64,000 nucleotides of DNA, from contig JAPPBX010000001.1 in the NCBI GenBank assembly GCA_026702755.1, positions 62,001-126,000 of the forward strand, written 5' to 3'. Of the stretch, positions 8,414 to 17,156 are shown one piece after another. Made by a program: the position numbers and the translations under genes. The notes under the pieces were generated by a model. The model did not search any database. It was not told the DNA's origin and saw only the letters and a program-made list of their open reading frames with translations. The number at the start of each line of letters is the position of its first letter. Position 1 is the stretch's first letter. This DNA comes from Candidatus Poribacteria bacterium. Its GTDB lineage: Bacteria; Poribacteria; WGA-4E; WGA-3G.

Positions 8414-9451
8414 CTAATGATCATGGTCATGATGGTCCGATTTGTTATAGTGCAAGCGGAGCAGATCGACACCAAAATCGTCCTCAATGTGTCGCCACAC
8501 GGAATGAATGTGGTTCGCATTGTTCTGGGTGTTGTCATACTCGACAAAGAAAAACGGACCGTGCAACCTATAATAGTGCGGTGTCTTCGGTGTTTCACCG
8601 CCTGCCCATGCGAAATGAATATCGTTGACGCTTCCCTCGCGTAGTTTGCGAAGCTCAATCTGTGCGATTTCGTCAGGGAGACGGTCAATGTATTCATGAA
8701 CGAGATCCATCAAGAGTTGACGTTGGTGTGTCTCCATAGATTCTGCGGCTAATCCTTCAACAGCCTCAAACTCAACCTTAGGCACATCACGCGTTAAAAT
8801 ATCAGAGGGTGCCTCAGCATTGATGATCGTTTGTCCCTTCTGCGTGTTATTTAGACTCGTAAGCAGTTGGCGAGCCGCATCCTCTTCGGCGGAAAGGACT
8901 CTTAATCCCTTCTTCTCACCTTCGGGCACCTCTGCTGGGTTTGACCCAAAGAAAAATGGATTCGGCGAAATAAGTTCACGATTGACGACAGTAAAGTTAA
9001 GCGAGACGTGGTGTCCTTCAGCGCGCCATCCCCATGCCCCATTACCGGTTGGATCTCCGAACACAGTGAAAAAATATAAACTTGGGTCGCGCATAAGTCG
9101 GGCTTCCCCAGCGGCTTTCTCAATCTCACCAAGTGTCGTCTCCAAATTTATAATGGCGCGGGCTTTCTGGTATCCTTTCACGCTTAAGCCACTTTCCATG
9201 AGCGCGAACGCTGCTTCCTGTTGCTTCGAGTTTAGTTCTTTAAGAGATACGCCTTCCCGCTCCCACATTTCAATCGGAATATAGTGCCACCGGAACCGCT
9301 CGTTTCCGTCAAATGGGAGTGCCGCCTGTTCGCGTAACGGGGGTGTCAGTGTGTCCAGAAAGTTCCCCGCCGCTTGTGCCATCCGCGCTGCTGTTTCCGA
9401 AGCGGGGATGAACAAAGGCTTCCGTTCGGAATGAGTATGTGTGTGTGCCAC
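8414..9451 (-). CDS. DUF3500 family protein
   Basis: About 345 aa, matching DUF3500: LTPPLREQAALPFD, RFRWHYIPIEMWEREGVSL, FTVFGDPTGNGAWGWRAEGHHVSLNF, then HIHSVWRHIEDDFGVDLL near the end. The family's function is unknown. The frame is open to 9595 through repeat DNA, and an ATG at 9466 is possible, but GGAGGT inside that ATG region lies eight bases before GTG 9451, so GTG is the likely start. Both ends are His-rich (AHTHTH at the start, HHDHDH at the end), which could bind metal. It is convergent with the CBM9-like gene. Confidence 0.85.
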   Translation of the reverse strand: MAHTHTHSERKPLFIPASETAARMAQAAGNFLDTLTPPLREQAALPFDGNERFRWHYIPIEMWEREGVSLKELNSKQQEAAFALMESGLSVKGYQKARAIINLETTLGEIEKAAGEARLMRDPSLYFFTVFGDPTGNGAWGWRAEGHHVSLNFTVVNRELISPNPFFFGSNPAEVPEGEKKGLRVLSAEEDAARQLLTSLNNTQKGQTIINAEAPSDILTRDVPKVEFEAVEGLAAESMETHQRQLLMDLVHEYIDRLPDEIAQIELRKLREGSVNDIHFAWAGGETPKTPHYYRLHGPFFFVEYDNTQNNANHIHSVWRHIEDDFGVDLLRLHYNKSDHHDHDH

Positions 9452-9509
9452 AAAAAATACCTCCATTAGTGTAGGACTGCAGCATACAGACAGCATCCTA
9501 CAATTTACA

Positions 9510-9632
9510 GGACTTACGCAGAAAGCGAATATTCGGATGGAAGGATGGAAGACAGGGAAGGATGGAACCCGCCATCCACGCTTCCACCCTTCCAATCTTC
9601 CGATGCTGCAGGAAAGGATTTTGCGTAAGTCT
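9510..9632. repeat. MITE-like element with GACTTACGCA ends
   Basis: GACTTACGCA (9511-9520) and TGCGTAAGTC (9622-9631) are perfect terminal inverted repeats. The interior is a long imperfect palindrome of GGATGGAAGG-type purine runs followed by CTTCCACCCTTCC-type pyrimidine runs. The remaining gap up to the sigma factor gene (9633-9878) is AT-rich and shows nothing else I can name. Confidence 0.6.
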
Positions 9633-9878
9633 TGAATTTAGTTAATTCAGTTTATTTTACGAAAATTTATTTTAAACCAACTACACCTGAAAATCAAGCG
9701 TTTTAACCAGATGTTTTGGCACTGCCTGAATAAAAATTGAAAATTCTTGACAACGGTCCACAAATTCTGTAAACTTATTCAAACGACTCTCGTTTAAGAA
9801 AGTATTTAGCATGCTATCGTCTGCCTCTTGTATCAGGTAAGACACAACTTTCAAACCGATAGTCAAAAGTCGGGAATT

Positions 9879-10460
9879 ATGGACAAATTGATTGACGATG
9901 AAATGTTAGTCTCTCAGTTCCAATCGGGTCGCCAAAACGCCTTTGATGAGTTGATGAAACGTTACAAATCAAAGATTTTCTCGTATCTTCTGCGCTCAGT
10001 CAGAAACTATGAGGACGCTGAAGATATCACCATCGAAGTCTTCTTTAAGGCGTACCGCGCGCTGGAGACTTGGCAACCGAAAGCCAAATTTTCAACGTGG
10101 CTTTACAAAATTGCGTCCAATCTCGCTATCGATTACCACCGTTCAAAAACGCGACACCCCGTCTATGCATTGGAAGACATGGAAGTTCCTGAAGCGAACC
10201 TCGTTGCGAACGATTTATACAGTGACCCGGTCAAACAATTGGAAGATCAGGAACGCGGGCGTATCATCCGCGAGGCAGTCGATCAACTCTCGCCGAAACA
10301 GAAAGCCGTCTTTATGCTAAGTCGATATGAAGGCTTGCAACTTAAAGAGGTCGCTGAAACCCTCGATATGGCAGAAGGGACCGTGAAGATTCACCTTCAC
10401 CGAGCCGTTAAACGGCTGCAAACGTTATTACGACCCCTCTGGGAAAACAATGAAATCTAA
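9879..10460 (+). CDS. ECF-type RNA polymerase sigma factor
   Basis: About 193 aa. Region 2 shows FDELMKRYKSKIFSYLLRSV and NYEDAEDITIEVFFKAYRAL with KFSTWLYKIASNLAIDYHR; region 4 shows LSPKQKAVFMLSRYEGLQLKEVAETL and MAEGTVKIHLHRAVKRL. This is a group IV (ECF/RpoE-like) sigma factor. ATG 9879 starts MDKLIDDEML; the frame opens earlier at 9828. It directly precedes a zinc-finger anti-sigma gene (start 26 bases after this stop), the standard sigma/anti-sigma pairing, and a TPR protein lies downstream. Confidence 0.93.
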   Translation: MDKLIDDEMLVSQFQSGRQNAFDELMKRYKSKIFSYLLRSVRNYEDAEDITIEVFFKAYRALETWQPKAKFSTWLYKIASNLAIDYHRSKTRHPVYALEDMEVPEANLVANDLYSDPVKQLEDQERGRIIREAVDQLSPKQKAVFMLSRYEGLQLKEVAETLDMAEGTVKIHLHRAVKRLQTLLRPLWENNEI

Positions 10461-10485
10461 ATTAAAAAAGAAAGGAGAAGAACTT

Positions 10486-11094
10486 ATGCCTAAATGTATA
10501 AAATCCGAAGGGCAAGCCATTGATTATGTTTACAAACTTCTGTCGCCAGAAGAAGAGGAGCCCTTCGAGGAACATCTCAAGAACTGCCCGGACTGTACCG
10601 AAGCAGTTCAATCCTACGACACTGTGCTTCAGCTGACAGATAAGGCACAGGCAGAAGTAAACGTGCCTGAACTTGCCCTCCAAGATATTGAAATGAATGT
10701 GTACAAACGGCTCGCAGCGACACACGAGCAGACGCTATTTTCACGCATTCGCTCCCACATTGCAAACATCAGGTCGCCCTTCGGTTGGTATAAAACCGCT
10801 GCGGCAAGCAGTATCGCCGTCGCTTTGATTGCCGCTGTCATATTCATTGGAAAACCATTTCAACCAGAACCGACGTTGCAACTGCCCGAAACGCAATCCG
10901 CTTATGCTCGGATTGAGCAATACCGTCAGCAGGACATCCAACGAAATCTGGAAGAGGCATTGATTACACACCACCTGCGAAATGATTCATGGGAAACAGA
11001 AAGCCGACTTCACCGAATGAAAGAACAAGCTCAGGGCACAAATTGGACGAAGGTTGCGGATGCACATCTTCAGAACCTCTCTTCAAACAATTAA
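10486..11094 (+). CDS. Transmembrane anti-sigma factor with zinc-binding N-terminus
   Basis: 202 aa. The N-terminal ZAS-type motif is visible as EEHLKNCPDC (His-x3-Cys-x2-Cys), followed by one transmembrane helix (about residues 104-121, AAASSIAVALIAAVIFIG) and a roughly 80-residue extracytoplasmic tail. It is expected to hold the preceding sigma factor inactive until an envelope signal acts. AAAGGAG (10471-10477) precedes ATG 10486. The sensor tail has no recognised domain. Confidence 0.88.
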   Translation: MPKCIKSEGQAIDYVYKLLSPEEEEPFEEHLKNCPDCTEAVQSYDTVLQLTDKAQAEVNVPELALQDIEMNVYKRLAATHEQTLFSRIRSHIANIRSPFGWYKTAAASSIAVALIAAVIFIGKPFQPEPTLQLPETQSAYARIEQYRQQDIQRNLEEALITHHLRNDSWETESRLHRMKEQAQGTNWTKVADAHLQNLSSNN

Positions 11095-11164
11095 ATCTGG
11101 GCGTTACTCCAAATATAAATGCAGAAAGCCGAAGCCATCCGATAGCGAATAGCGGACGGCGGAC

Positions 11165-11190
11165 AAATTATGCCATTCAAGGCATAATTT
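11165..11190. repeat. Perfect 10-bp inverted repeat
   Basis: AAATTATGCC (11165-11174) and GGCATAATTT (11181-11190) flank a six-base loop. It lies 70 bases after the anti-sigma stop, with no strong T-run, so it may be a weak terminator, an RNA-stabilising hairpin or part of a repeat. Confidence 0.5.
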
Positions 11191-11287
11191 CATTCCGCAA
11201 CGGTTTCCATTGAAGTTGAGAACTTGCTTTAGGTTCAAAAAGGTTTGAGACTTCACCGAAACCCATCGCGAAACGAAATGGAGAGAT

Positions 11288-11349
11288 TTAACCATCAACT
11301 TGCCTCCGTTATAAATGTTAAAGCACGAGTTGATGGTTAACAGGAGGCA
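11288..11349 (+). promoter_or_regulatory. Leader with two competing helices around the Shine-Dalgarno
   Basis: TTAACCATCAACT (11288-11300) pairs perfectly with AGTTGATGGTTAA (11328-11340). The adjoining TGCCTCC (11301-11307) pairs perfectly with GGAGGCA (11343-11349), which contains the AGGAGG ahead of the TPR gene. The two helices interleave and are unlikely to coexist, so one would expose and the other hide the ribosome-binding site. The SD-to-ATG distance of 16 bases is longer than usual. Confidence 0.5.
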
Positions 11350-11363
11350 ATAGTCAGAAAAAG

Positions 11364-13331
11364 ATGGAAACGCGAAGTAGACTTATACTTCTCCCATACG
11401 TGCTTCTAATTCTTTTCTTGTGTCCGTTTGCTCACGCGCACCTTGACGAGGTGCACACCTTAGTTGAGGCGGGAGACTATGCGGAAGCCAACAAGAAACT
11501 TGAAGCACTTGCCGAATCGACGAAAGAGATTGAGGTGAAAAGTTGGTGCTACTACCATATCGGCGAAATCTATTATAATTATACGCACCAGTACACCAAG
11601 GCGGTTGAGGCTTACAACACAATTCTGAATCTTGAAGAGGAGGGACTTCCGCCAGAGGAAGTCTACCTCGCCATCATCAAAAAAGGCGATGTCCATAGCC
11701 GCATGGGCAACTATCAGGAGGCTATCCAAACCTACGATAAACTGATTAAACTTGCCCCAGCCTCACACTTTGTGCACAAAACCGGCTTGCAGAAAATTAG
11801 GGACATTAATACCGCGCTCGCTGACCTCAGGGAGCAGCAGCGCATTATGATCCAGTACAAAGGTACGCCACTCGCTGCTATCGCTCAATTCCAGATAGCT
11901 GAACTCTACCGGAACCCTTCCCAACTCAATCAACCCGAAAAGGCGATAGCAGAGTACGAGTCCCTTTTGGAAGCGCATCCCAACGCAATTATGGCACCAG
12001 AAGCCAGATGGCGCATCGCACACGTCCGGCATACCGTTCTCAACCAATCAGCCCGAGCGATGGCAACATACAGAAAAGTCATTGACGATTATCCGACCAG
12101 CAACTTCGCTGCGGAAGCACTCTTCCAAATGGCAAACATCCATCGTAAAACTGGGAAGTATTCGTTGGCGATTCCTATATTTGAGAAACTGAAACAGAAA
12201 TATCCCAACTTCTGGAATATGCACGCTGTCCTCTACTGGACAGGTGTTTGCTATGAGAAAAGCCTGAACCATCCGAAAGCGATAGAGGCTTTTGAAACGT
12301 TCCTTCATGCCTATCTACCACAACTCGACCCAGGGTATTTAGGGCAGATCTCTATGCATGATAAGAGTATACCTGAAGTAAGCACAGAAATTGGTAAGAA
12401 GATTGAGCAACTCGCAGAACAGATGGCGGAAGTGGAATTAAAACGATTGGAGACTGCACACGCAGATCGAAACTTTCCCGAGGCGCTCAATATCGCACGA
12501 AACCTCATTGCGAGGGCACCGCATACACCTCAGGCAGAACAAGCGGCGGAACAACTCCCCACACTGCAACAACTCACAGCCATCGAAAATCTGCGTGAGC
12601 AACTTCAAAACCGAGAGCTTACCCCTATAGAAGCGGCACGCGCACGGTTGCAAATCGGTACCATCTACGAACGGAAACCCTTGCAGGACCATCCAAAAGC
12701 AATTGCGGCATACCAAGAGGTATCAGAACATCACCCCGATTCAATCCATGCTGCTGAGGCACTCTACCGTAGTGGGCTTATCTATGCGGATCAACTCTCT
12801 GTCCCCAACGAAGCGATCCAGTCTTACAAATGGGTTATCGAAAAGCATCCGAACACTTTGCAGGCGATGATGGCAAATTTCCAACTCGGTGAACTCTACA
12901 GAAGCCTGCACCGCTACAACGAAGCCCTACAAGCCTATGAAACCACGATTGGCTATCCAGAACGGGATCGGTATCTCGCAGGGGGATATAAGGACAGTTT
13001 CGCCGATAGAGCACAGTTTCGGATTGGACGCGTTCATTACGATGACAGACGTTACAACGAGGCTCGCTTTGCTTTCGAGGAGTTCATTCAAAATCGGCTC
13101 CAGTCCCCACGTCTCGCTGCTGCTTATGTCTACCTCGCCGCCATAAACGAAAATCAGGGTCAAACCGCGCAAGCTTCCTATTATTACGAAAGAGCGGAAG
13201 AGCACCTCACGGATAATTATATCCAAATGACGATGCTCATAGAGGAAGTCAGTGATCTCGGAAATCTGCAAACTACGGATCCAGATGCGGTGATGCGATC
13301 ACTCGAAAGCAAGCGAAGACAGCTTAAATAA
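11364..13331 (+). CDS. Secreted TPR-repeat protein
   Basis: 655 aa with a signal peptide (LILLPYVLLILFLCPFAHA) and then about a dozen TPR-like helical hairpins across the full length, for example EAGDYAEANKKLEALAE, YTKAVEAYNTIL, PEKAIAEYESLLEAHPNA, YSLAIPIFEKLKQKYPN and PNEAIQSYKWVIEKHPN. It is a periplasmic or surface scaffold resembling YbgF/BamD-type tetratricopeptide proteins. It follows the sigma/anti-sigma pair by 269 bases and has its own structured leader, so it may be a regulatory target of that pair; this is inference. Confidence 0.85.
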   Translation: METRSRLILLPYVLLILFLCPFAHAHLDEVHTLVEAGDYAEANKKLEALAESTKEIEVKSWCYYHIGEIYYNYTHQYTKAVEAYNTILNLEEEGLPPEEVYLAIIKKGDVHSRMGNYQEAIQTYDKLIKLAPASHFVHKTGLQKIRDINTALADLREQQRIMIQYKGTPLAAIAQFQIAELYRNPSQLNQPEKAIAEYESLLEAHPNAIMAPEARWRIAHVRHTVLNQSARAMATYRKVIDDYPTSNFAAEALFQMANIHRKTGKYSLAIPIFEKLKQKYPNFWNMHAVLYWTGVCYEKSLNHPKAIEAFETFLHAYLPQLDPGYLGQISMHDKSIPEVSTEIGKKIEQLAEQMAEVELKRLETAHADRNFPEALNIARNLIARAPHTPQAEQAAEQLPTLQQLTAIENLREQLQNRELTPIEAARARLQIGTIYERKPLQDHPKAIAAYQEVSEHHPDSIHAAEALYRSGLIYADQLSVPNEAIQSYKWVIEKHPNTLQAMMANFQLGELYRSLHRYNEALQAYETTIGYPERDRYLAGGYKDSFADRAQFRIGRVHYDDRRYNEARFAFEEFIQNRLQSPRLAAAYVYLAAINENQGQTAQASYYYERAEEHLTDNYIQMTMLIEEVSDLGNLQTTDPDAVMRSLESKRRQLK

Positions 13332-13332
13332 T

Positions 13333-13400
13333 TATCAGTCGTCAGTGGTCAGTGTTAACGAACCCTCACGCCGCTGGCGAGGATTACTGAAAACTGCAAC
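13333..13400. repeat. Dispersed palindromic repeat (GTCAGT/GTTATC family)
   Basis: Words TTATCAGTCGTCAGTGGTCAG and then CTGGCGAGGATTACTGAAAACTG, separated by a short unique core. It starts immediately after the TPR stop codon. Confidence 0.55.
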
Positions 13401-13417
13401 CAGTCCTCAGACACTCC

Positions 13418-13771
13418 TCAAAGCACGTGGTCGTCTTTAATAATCCCCTTCGCTTCCAAACCAGCAAGCACATTCTCAGCACATTCAAACGGGATGTCGA
13501 GTCTCTGGCTGAGACGCTCCGGGTCGAGCTGTCCGCCATAGGAGAGGTGGAGCCAAGCGAGTATCTCGTTGCGGGTGAGGTCCTCGTGCTTGGCGATTTC
13601 CACAAAATGCCCCATCTTCTTGAAGGCATCGCGTGTGCTGGTGACGATGATCTCAAGGTAAATCACGACCTGCTCTCTGTTGAGTTTGTATCGGATGGCT
13701 GCCTGGATGAAGCCGGGGATGTCAAGGTGATACCTGAGTCGACTGATTTCTCTGATAGGTAAAGCTGGCAT
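13418..13771 (-). CDS. Conserved-looking hypothetical protein
   Basis: 117 aa, not recognised. The sequence is predicted helical, and the C-terminal half (DLTRNEILAWLHLSYGGQLDPERLSQRLDI followed by a second helical stretch) has the rhythm of a small winged-helix or HTH-like domain. A weak AAAGGA lies upstream of ATG 13771. It is last in the minus-strand block after the Cys-rich operon, separated by a repeat-containing gap of about 200 bases (13772-13969) with a GGTTATCGGTTATCAG repeat near 13795. Confidence 0.55.
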   Translation of the reverse strand: MPALPIREISRLRYHLDIPGFIQAAIRYKLNREQVVIYLEIIVTSTRDAFKKMGHFVEIAKHEDLTRNEILAWLHLSYGGQLDPERLSQRLDIPFECAENVLAGLEAKGIIKDDHVL

Positions 13772-13969
13772 AAGAAAAATAAAATCCTTTCGATTGGTTA
13801 TCGGTTATCAGTTGGTTTTCCTCGCAGTGAGAGTTGCCGGTTCAGATACAGCACAACTGGAGCTACACTCACTTGAAAAGGGAGGTTATCTTCAAGAAAG
13901 CAGTGGAGGAAATACAATCTTTCGCAGACTCCAAGAGACTACAAAAAATTCCGAAATTGACACCTATGA

Positions 13970-14737
13970 TTATCGGCGGTGCAACCCCCACTTTTTAGGA
14001 TTTTTCAGGCGTGCGTCTCCGATATGGATCGGGTGCCCCTCGGATGTCTGCCATTCTGAAAGCAGATTGTTCTGATGGGGGACAGTGGCTTTCTTCGCGG
14101 GAGCAGTCGATGCGGGTATCCGCCCTTCTGAAAATCCTATCCTGCGATGTGTATCGGTGGTTTCCTTCGCAGTCGGTGCAGGAGACGGTCTTCTCACAGG
14201 GAACCGGTTCGCATGTGAGGTGTTCAACCAGAGTGTCGCGTTGAGTTTTAGTGTTCTTTGCTGCCCTTTTGTTGAAAGGATTACCTGTTTGAGTTGGATG
14301 TCAACAACTTCGGTATCGGTGTCAAGTTCCTCACCAATGGTGACGATGCGTGTTGTGTTTCCTACGGTTGTTTGTAGAATTGCCTGTGGCGGTGTGTCTA
14401 CGTTTGGGGACAATATCGTGCCGAGTAAGCGATAGGGTTCTTTCGGACGTGGCGGTGTCCAACCGAGTGGACGGAACAGGTTGTTGTCTATGATAGTCCG
14501 GTAGAAATCCGATTGCAAGGGGGGAAGAGTGGAAGATGGCAAGCGGACGCGCGACGGCGTGCGGTGCTGATCACTGAGGCGCGGGGATGACTGTGGTGTT
14601 TCCTTGATGATAAAGGTTTCCGTCGGTGGCGAGGGAAAACTCACCACAACGACAATAATGCCGAGTAAAATGAACGCGCCAGTAATCAAAAGACCTCCGG
14701 CGCGTTTGTTGAAAGCGTAACGTTGTTTTTCTCTCAT
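13970..14737 (-). CDS. GspC-like (type II secretion) inner-membrane protein
   Basis: About 255 aa from ATG 14737. One N-terminal transmembrane helix (GGLLITGAFILLGIIVVVVS) is followed by a Pro-rich linker and a segment with DNNLFRPLGW, YRLLGTILSP, AILQTTVGNTTRIVTIGEEL and VVDIQLKQVILSTKGQQRTL. This matches the homology-region layout of GspC/PilP proteins that link inner membrane to secretin. The C-terminal 80 residues are Pro/Thr-rich and unassigned. No strong ribosome-binding site is seen, so the start is uncertain; the frame is open to 14989. No other type II secretion gene is visible nearby. Confidence 0.6.
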   Translation of the reverse strand: MREKQRYAFNKRAGGLLITGAFILLGIIVVVVSFPSPPTETFIIKETPQSSPRLSDQHRTPSRVRLPSSTLPPLQSDFYRTIIDNNLFRPLGWTPPRPKEPYRLLGTILSPNVDTPPQAILQTTVGNTTRIVTIGEELDTDTEVVDIQLKQVILSTKGQQRTLKLNATLWLNTSHANRFPVRRPSPAPTAKETTDTHRRIGFSEGRIPASTAPAKKATVPHQNNLLSEWQTSEGHPIHIGDARLKNPKKWGLHRR

Positions 14738-14973
14738 CGTTGCTAAGCAATCACAATCGACGGCACTGAACCCCGCCGCGATAGATGTCCGAGATAGAAC
14801 GAAGGGTTCCGTCGCAAGGGACAGGGACTGCGGCACCTCTGCGGCGACCCGTCCACACGGGGTGCCAAGTGTCTGCTGTCGTGTGAACGGGATCATCCAT
14901 ATCTCCCGCAGTATAGGTAGCGGTCGTCGAATCCGAATCCCTGAATCCGTGTTGTTATTGTTACGGGCTACCG

Positions 14974-16065
14974 CTAGTAGGGTGCGCAACAGCAGTAGTT
15001 ATGACCACAGTCGGGACCCGGAACACCCGATGACGATCTCGTCGAGCAGGAACCGGTGTCCGTGCAATAGTTATAGGTCTCATTGTTTGAACAACCGTAA
15101 CCGCTACTACTACTTCCCGAACTGCTACTGCTGCTCGAAGACCCCTCACTACTACTCCCACCGTTGTTACTGCCGGTATTACCCCCGTTATAAGTCGGGC
15201 TCCCGGCGGGTGCGCAACAGCAGTAGTTATGTCCGCATTCACCGGGAACACCCGATGGTGATCTCGTCGTGCAGGTGCCATTGTCCGTGCAATAGTTGTA
15301 GAGCGGATTGTTTGAACACCCTGAACTGCTACCACTACTACTTCCCGAACTGCTACCGGTATTACCCCCATTATAAGTTGGACTCCCGGCGGGTGCGCAA
15401 CAGCAGTAGTTATGACCGCATTCACCGGGAATACCCGATCCGCTGCGGGTCGTGCAAGAACCCGTGTCCGTGCAATAGTTGTAGAGCGGATTGTTTGAAC
15501 AACCGGAGCCGCTACCCGAACCGCTACTTGGACTGCTACCACTACTACTACTCGAACCTATCGTAAAAGAGGTTGTATCGGTAATTGTCGATCCATCAAG
15601 GCTGATCCGTCCCGAACCCACACCCACACCAAAACTACCACCACTGAACGATAGGGAACTACCACCAGCAGAAACAGCCGCATGACCTCTGCCTGTCAGC
15701 GTCCGAGAACCGCTGCTTGATGTGGTATAAGTCCTGCGGGCTAATGCCGTAGTGAATTCCAGCTCTGGGAAAACGAGCAAGAAACGCACCCTTTCAACAC
15801 TGATACTCGGGTTGAGTTGGAATCCTGTGTCCAGCGAACCTGACGCGCGGACACCTACCCAACCTTTTCCATACGTCTCAGTTTCCGCTTCTACCTTCAG
15901 ATCATAGCTTGCAGTCTGCGTCGATGTACCTGAAGTAACGACATTAGCTCTTCCGGGATCCGCCGTCGCTGATGCAGTGACCTCGGGGCCCGTCATCCGT
16001 ATATCGGCGACGGCAACAAGTGCGAAAAATAAAACAAACAGAAACAGAAAACTTCTATATTTCAT
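14974..16065 (-). CDS. Secreted protein with three Cys-rich tandem repeats
   Basis: 363 aa. The signal peptide ends near residue 20 (FALVAVA). Residues 21-170 are beta-rich and Ser/Gly/Thr-rich. Three repeats of about 35 residues then start at C189, C250 and C325, each with seven cysteines: C-x8-C-x5-C, a Cys after SG-x-PG, and CGHNYCCCAP at the end. Poly-Ser/Gly linkers separate them. All 21 cysteines are conserved in register, so a disulfide-rich or metal-binding module is likely. AGGAGAT lies upstream of ATG 16065, and the start is 4 bases after the preceding stop. I do not recognise the family. Confidence 0.8.
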   Translation of the reverse strand: MKYRSFLFLFVLFFALVAVADIRMTGPEVTASATADPGRANVVTSGTSTQTASYDLKVEAETETYGKGWVGVRASGSLDTGFQLNPSISVERVRFLLVFPELEFTTALARRTYTTSSSGSRTLTGRGHAAVSAGGSSLSFSGGSFGVGVGSGRISLDGSTITDTTSFTIGSSSSSGSSPSSGSGSGSGCSNNPLYNYCTDTGSCTTRSGSGIPGECGHNYCCCAPAGSPTYNGGNTGSSSGSSSGSSSGCSNNPLYNYCTDNGTCTTRSPSGVPGECGHNYCCCAPAGSPTYNGGNTGSNNGGSSSEGSSSSSSSSGSSSSGYGCSNNETYNYCTDTGSCSTRSSSGVPGPDCGHNYCCCAPY

Positions 16066-16069
16066 GGGA

Positions 16070-16906
16070 TTATCTCCTTGATAATGTTTCGCGGATTTCC
16101 GCGATGATTGTGTCAAAAACATCATAATCGATAGGGAACGATTTCGGCGGAGGCGGAACTAACTCGTCCTCACGGTCACGCATCCGCTGGTACACCGCCT
16201 CTTTTTCTTGGTCAGTTAACGGATTACTTGACGGATAACTCAAGTGCGCCGTTATCGTCGGTCTGGGACCTTTCGTCTTTTCGTAGAGTTCCTGTTGCCA
16301 AGCCAACCCTAAGTTCACTTCTTCCTGTGAAAGCCCGTAACGTTTGATGACAGATGGACGATCTATTGCGATTAAACAACCATACCTTGCCAACTCTATG
16401 TCGGTCAGTTGATGATAGTTGCCGTATCCTTCACCCCAGACAACATTGATGATGGGGTCCTTGTCTTTTACGAGTTGCGGAGAACCGTCTCCAATTTTCG
16501 CATAACGATAGCCGGGCGGCGGCGGTTCAAGTCCGTAGGACGCATAAAATTCGCGCTTGGCTTTCTCTTGCGCGTCTATTTCCTCCGCGGATATCAGCCC
16601 CATCTCGAGGGCGATCTGCTCGCGTTGCGAGAACGGTTTCGCTACGACTGTAGGGGGTGCGGCGTGTGATGCTCCATCGTTTTCATGTCCATCTTGTGCA
16701 TTTTCGGTGGGAGTCACCGCGTTCTCGTTTTCCGCTGTTGTGGCGGTAGTGGAAGATACGAGTTGAGGTGCTTTTGGCAGTGATTCCTCAAATCGTTTGA
16801 GCTCCCGTTGCGTATAGAAATAGATACCGAGTCCAAAGAGGATACATCCGAGAAGCGAAAACCGGATAATCCTGGTTTTGAATAAGTCTTTGAGGACGTT
16901 TTTCAT
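16070..16906 (-). CDS. Single-pass membrane protein of unknown function
   Basis: 278 aa. ATG 16906 has GGAGGAA eight bases upstream and overlaps the preceding stop as ATGA. A transmembrane helix near residues 14-30 (FSLLGCILFGLGIYFY) is followed by a low-complexity Thr/Asn/Glu/Ala region and then a soluble part with LEMGLISAEEIDAQEKAKREF, PPPPGYRYAKIGDGS and ELARYGCLIAIDRPSVIKRYG. No domain recognised. Its position directly before the Cys-repeat protein suggests a joint role. Confidence 0.7.
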   Translation of the reverse strand: MKNVLKDLFKTRIIRFSLLGCILFGLGIYFYTQRELKRFEESLPKAPQLVSSTTATTAENENAVTPTENAQDGHENDGASHAAPPTVVAKPFSQREQIALEMGLISAEEIDAQEKAKREFYASYGLEPPPPGYRYAKIGDGSPQLVKDKDPIINVVWGEGYGNYHQLTDIELARYGCLIAIDRPSVIKRYGLSQEEVNLGLAWQQELYEKTKGPRPTITAHLSYPSSNPLTDQEKEAVYQRMRDREDELVPPPPKSFPIDYDVFDTIIAEIRETLSRR

Positions 16907-17136
16907 CGCTGTGTTCCTCCGCATCCACATCCGCTTTGTTGCGGGATTTCGATGTGTGTCGGTCCACAGTGCTGTATCGTGCCACAACACGCGCAGCCGC
17001 TTTTCTGTGTTTCGGCGTTCCGCTGTGCCGCGGCGATGGCACTGTGATGGTGTGTCAGTAGAAATGCTGTCGCTGCAAATGTGATGCAGATGATGACAGC
17101 GAGAGCGAGAGGTATTGGTTTAAACAAACTTCTCAT
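16903..17136 (-). CDS. Small Cys-rich membrane-anchored peptide
   Basis: 77 aa. ATG 17136 has AAAGGAGCC upstream. A hydrophobic helix (LALAVIICITFAATAFLL) is followed by HHHSA and a short tail with SGCACCGTIQHCGP and SGCGCGG, giving six cysteines in the last 32 residues. Its stop overlaps the next start (ATGA). The Cys clusters could bind metal or make disulfides with the Cys-repeat protein. No known family recognised. Confidence 0.65.
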   Translation of the reverse strand: MRSLFKPIPLALAVIICITFAATAFLLTHHHSAIAAAQRNAETQKSGCACCGTIQHCGPTHIEIPQQSGCGCGGTQR

Positions 17137-17156
17137 CGTTGGCTCCTTTCGGTTAC

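Noticed and set aside
14862-15566. 234-codon Tyr/Ser/Cys-rich frame on the plus strand
   Set aside because: It mirrors the Cys-rich tandem repeats of the real minus-strand gene, which has a signal peptide, ribosome-binding site and conserved repeat cysteines.
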